Source: Euryodendron excelsum
Taxonomy: Eukaryota > Streptophyta > Magnoliopsida > Ericales > Pentaphylacaceae
NCBI GenBank assembly: GCA_033060915.1
Contig: CM065384.1
Span: forward strand, 11,499,001-11,563,000
DNA: 64,000 nucleotides
Direction of reading: 5' to 3'
Shown: positions 62,541 through 64,000 of the stretch, piece after piece
Layout: the number at the start of each line of letters is the position of its first letter
Position numbering within the stretch: the first letter of the stretch is position 1
Translations under genes and position numbers: made by a program
Notes under the pieces: model-generated
What the model was told of the DNA's origin: nothing
Database searches by the model: none
The model's input: the letters and a program-made list of their open reading frames with translations, nothing else

Positions 62541-63974
62541 ACTAGGGTTTTGGAAATGTGGTTTTATGTATGAAATTTGAAATTGGGTTTTGAAAACCAT
62601 TTTATGAAAACCATTTAACTAAATGTTGGGGTCCTATGGTTGATATTTGGAAACTATTCAAGAGAGGGTTGCCTTGGAACCATTTCATCCACTAACTCAA
62701 GAGAGCGAAACTTGTGAGAATCTATATTGAATAGCTATTTTTGAAGACTTGAAAATTAAAGAGAATGATCCATTGAAAACTGGTTTTGGAAAGGAGGTTT
62801 TGGAAAATCATTTTTGAGAGGTTGAAGACCACTCTAAAGAATAAGGGTTCATATGATTGATTTGAAGGAAATCACTCCAAATAGGACTTAATGGGACCAT
62901 TCCAACCACAATATTCAAGAGAGCAAAACTTCTAAAAATCAAGGTGAAAATAATAATTTAGGAAAATCATTTTTATGCAAATTAAAATGAGCGTGAGAAT
63001 CCTTTTTGAAGGAAATTATTTTGAAAACCATTTTGAAGTGAATAAAGCCAACCCTAATGAACTAGGGTTCATATGGTCAAGATAATGGAAAGACCACTCA
63101 AAAGAGGGTTCCAATGGACCATTTCAACTACAAAGTTCAAGAGAGTAAAATCTTTAAAAATTAACATAGAAGAAGGGGGTTTGAGAGCCACTTTAGTGCA
63201 ACTTTGAAAAACGATGAAATGTAGGGTTGCCAAATAAAGTCAAGGGACTTAAAGAGGGTTTTCTAAGGTGTGAAAATTAATGGTTTGACCTAAGCTTAAA
63301 AGAACCAACTCTAGAATCATTTTTTAAGGGATCATTTGAATATGGAGTTTTATGAATGATATAGAAAGAGATGGTGAAAGTTTTGGTAAAATGGTTATGA
63401 ACATGAAAACAAAGCCAAACATGCAAAACATGAACAAGATAACCATATGTCAAGGGGTCATTGAATCATACAAGGCTAGAGGCTTTACCAAATTGCAAGG
63501 TGCTCCAAGGCCACACTATTTTAAAGTAGGTTTGTGAGAGATTCCCTACACGGTGGCTCTCACAAACTTTCCTCTAGGCATGAACTAAGAGCTCATTTAT
63601 TTCAAGCATGCAAGAAAGGGGGGTAGAAGATGGAAGCTAAAATAGAGAATAGCCTAAGTAGACTAGGAGGGAGAAGAGAGTAGTGGGGATTGCAAAAATG
63701 TAAACAGAATACTACCTTTTGTTTTCAAAACAAATTTAAGCTTCCATGGATGACTTCTTTTGAACTTGAAGGGCCTTGAGGAGGCTTAAAGGGGCTGGAA
63801 GTGGTTTATCTAGGGCAATAGGGGCTTTGTAGAGAGAGAGTATTTAAATACAGAGATGTAGAATCTAGTCTAAGTGCGTGGGGGTGAGGTGTATATAGGA
63901 TTTTAAATTTCTGGAGTAGTTTTTATAGAGCTTCACTGCTAATTTCGATTCCAGAATATGCAAAGGGCTCCTTG

Positions 63975-63982
63975 TATTTATA
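63975..63982 (-). promoter_or_regulatory. TATA box of the LTR at the right window edge
   Basis: TATAAATA on the minus strand, followed by CAAGGAGCC. Same core as in the other copies; the U3 start lies beyond the window. Confidence 0.65.
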
Positions 63983-64000
63983 GGCAAACTCCCTGGGAGC

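Larger units (their letters stand above)
58084..64000 (-). mobile_element. Tat-lineage LTR (form A), minus strand, open at the window edge
   Basis: The 3' end (minus: ACTGGGGCACGGCA) is at 58084. The end block with GTTAGAACTCATCCTCTTAT and the telomere-like U5 array follow to the right, and the TATA box lies at 63975-63982, so only part of U3 is outside the window. A 2,468-bp solo LTR (59753-62220) interrupts it. Confidence 0.75.

Overview
The window is nuclear DNA from a flowering plant, most likely a eudicot. It has GT-AG introns, a plant-specific kinase gene, Tourist, hAT and Mutator MITEs, and Ty3/gypsy Tat-lineage retrotransposons with very long LTRs. There is one host gene. The rest is transposable-element DNA, much of it nested. 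All family calls come from reading motifs and repeat ends by eye; no database search was possible.

Left part (1-21,340): the 5' half of an IREH1-type AGC kinase gene (INCOMPLETE ROOT HAIR ELONGATION family) on the minus strand. Four exons (21053-20306, 14616-14546, 14431-14249, 14151-12769) join in frame into 795 residues ending at a GT donor. No kinase-domain exon is visible, so the intron after exon 4 runs off the window (at least 12.77 kb) or the gene is truncated. Intron 1 is 5.69 kb. The introns hold a Mutator-like element (549-2011), a 3.7-kb LTR-like element (2437-6185), a LINE remnant carrying a Tourist MITE, a hAT MITE with an 8-bp target duplication (16869-17310) and a Mutator MITE with a 9-bp duplication (19476-19927). 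Three homopolymer G/C runs of 35-46 bp occur in the first 10.4 kb.

Right part (21,638-64,000): at least 42 kb of nested Tat-lineage sequence starting about 300 bp upstream of the kinase 5' end. The backbone is a minus-strand element with decayed RNase H and integrase (53837-52657 and 47593-about 46950), an extra ORF in antisense orientation (37377-45768, plus strand), a polypurine tract (35662-35676) and its 3' LTR (26001-35661). Four later insertions interrupt it: Tat solo LTRs at 29591-34561, 41085-45676 and 47594-52656, and a copia-like solo LTR at 38357-40480. Three have perfect 5-bp target duplications and one matches 4/5. Further LTR pieces lie at 21638-26000 and 54687-64000; the last hosts a 2.47-kb solo LTR (59753-62220, TSD TTATT).

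Most interesting points: the antisense ORF appears to have its own promoter and a 5'-UTR intron, and it shares a GC-rich palindrome with the LTR promoters. The long LTRs fall into two forms that differ in U5: one has a strongly G-depleted 2-kb tract, the other telomere-like AACCCTA arrays.
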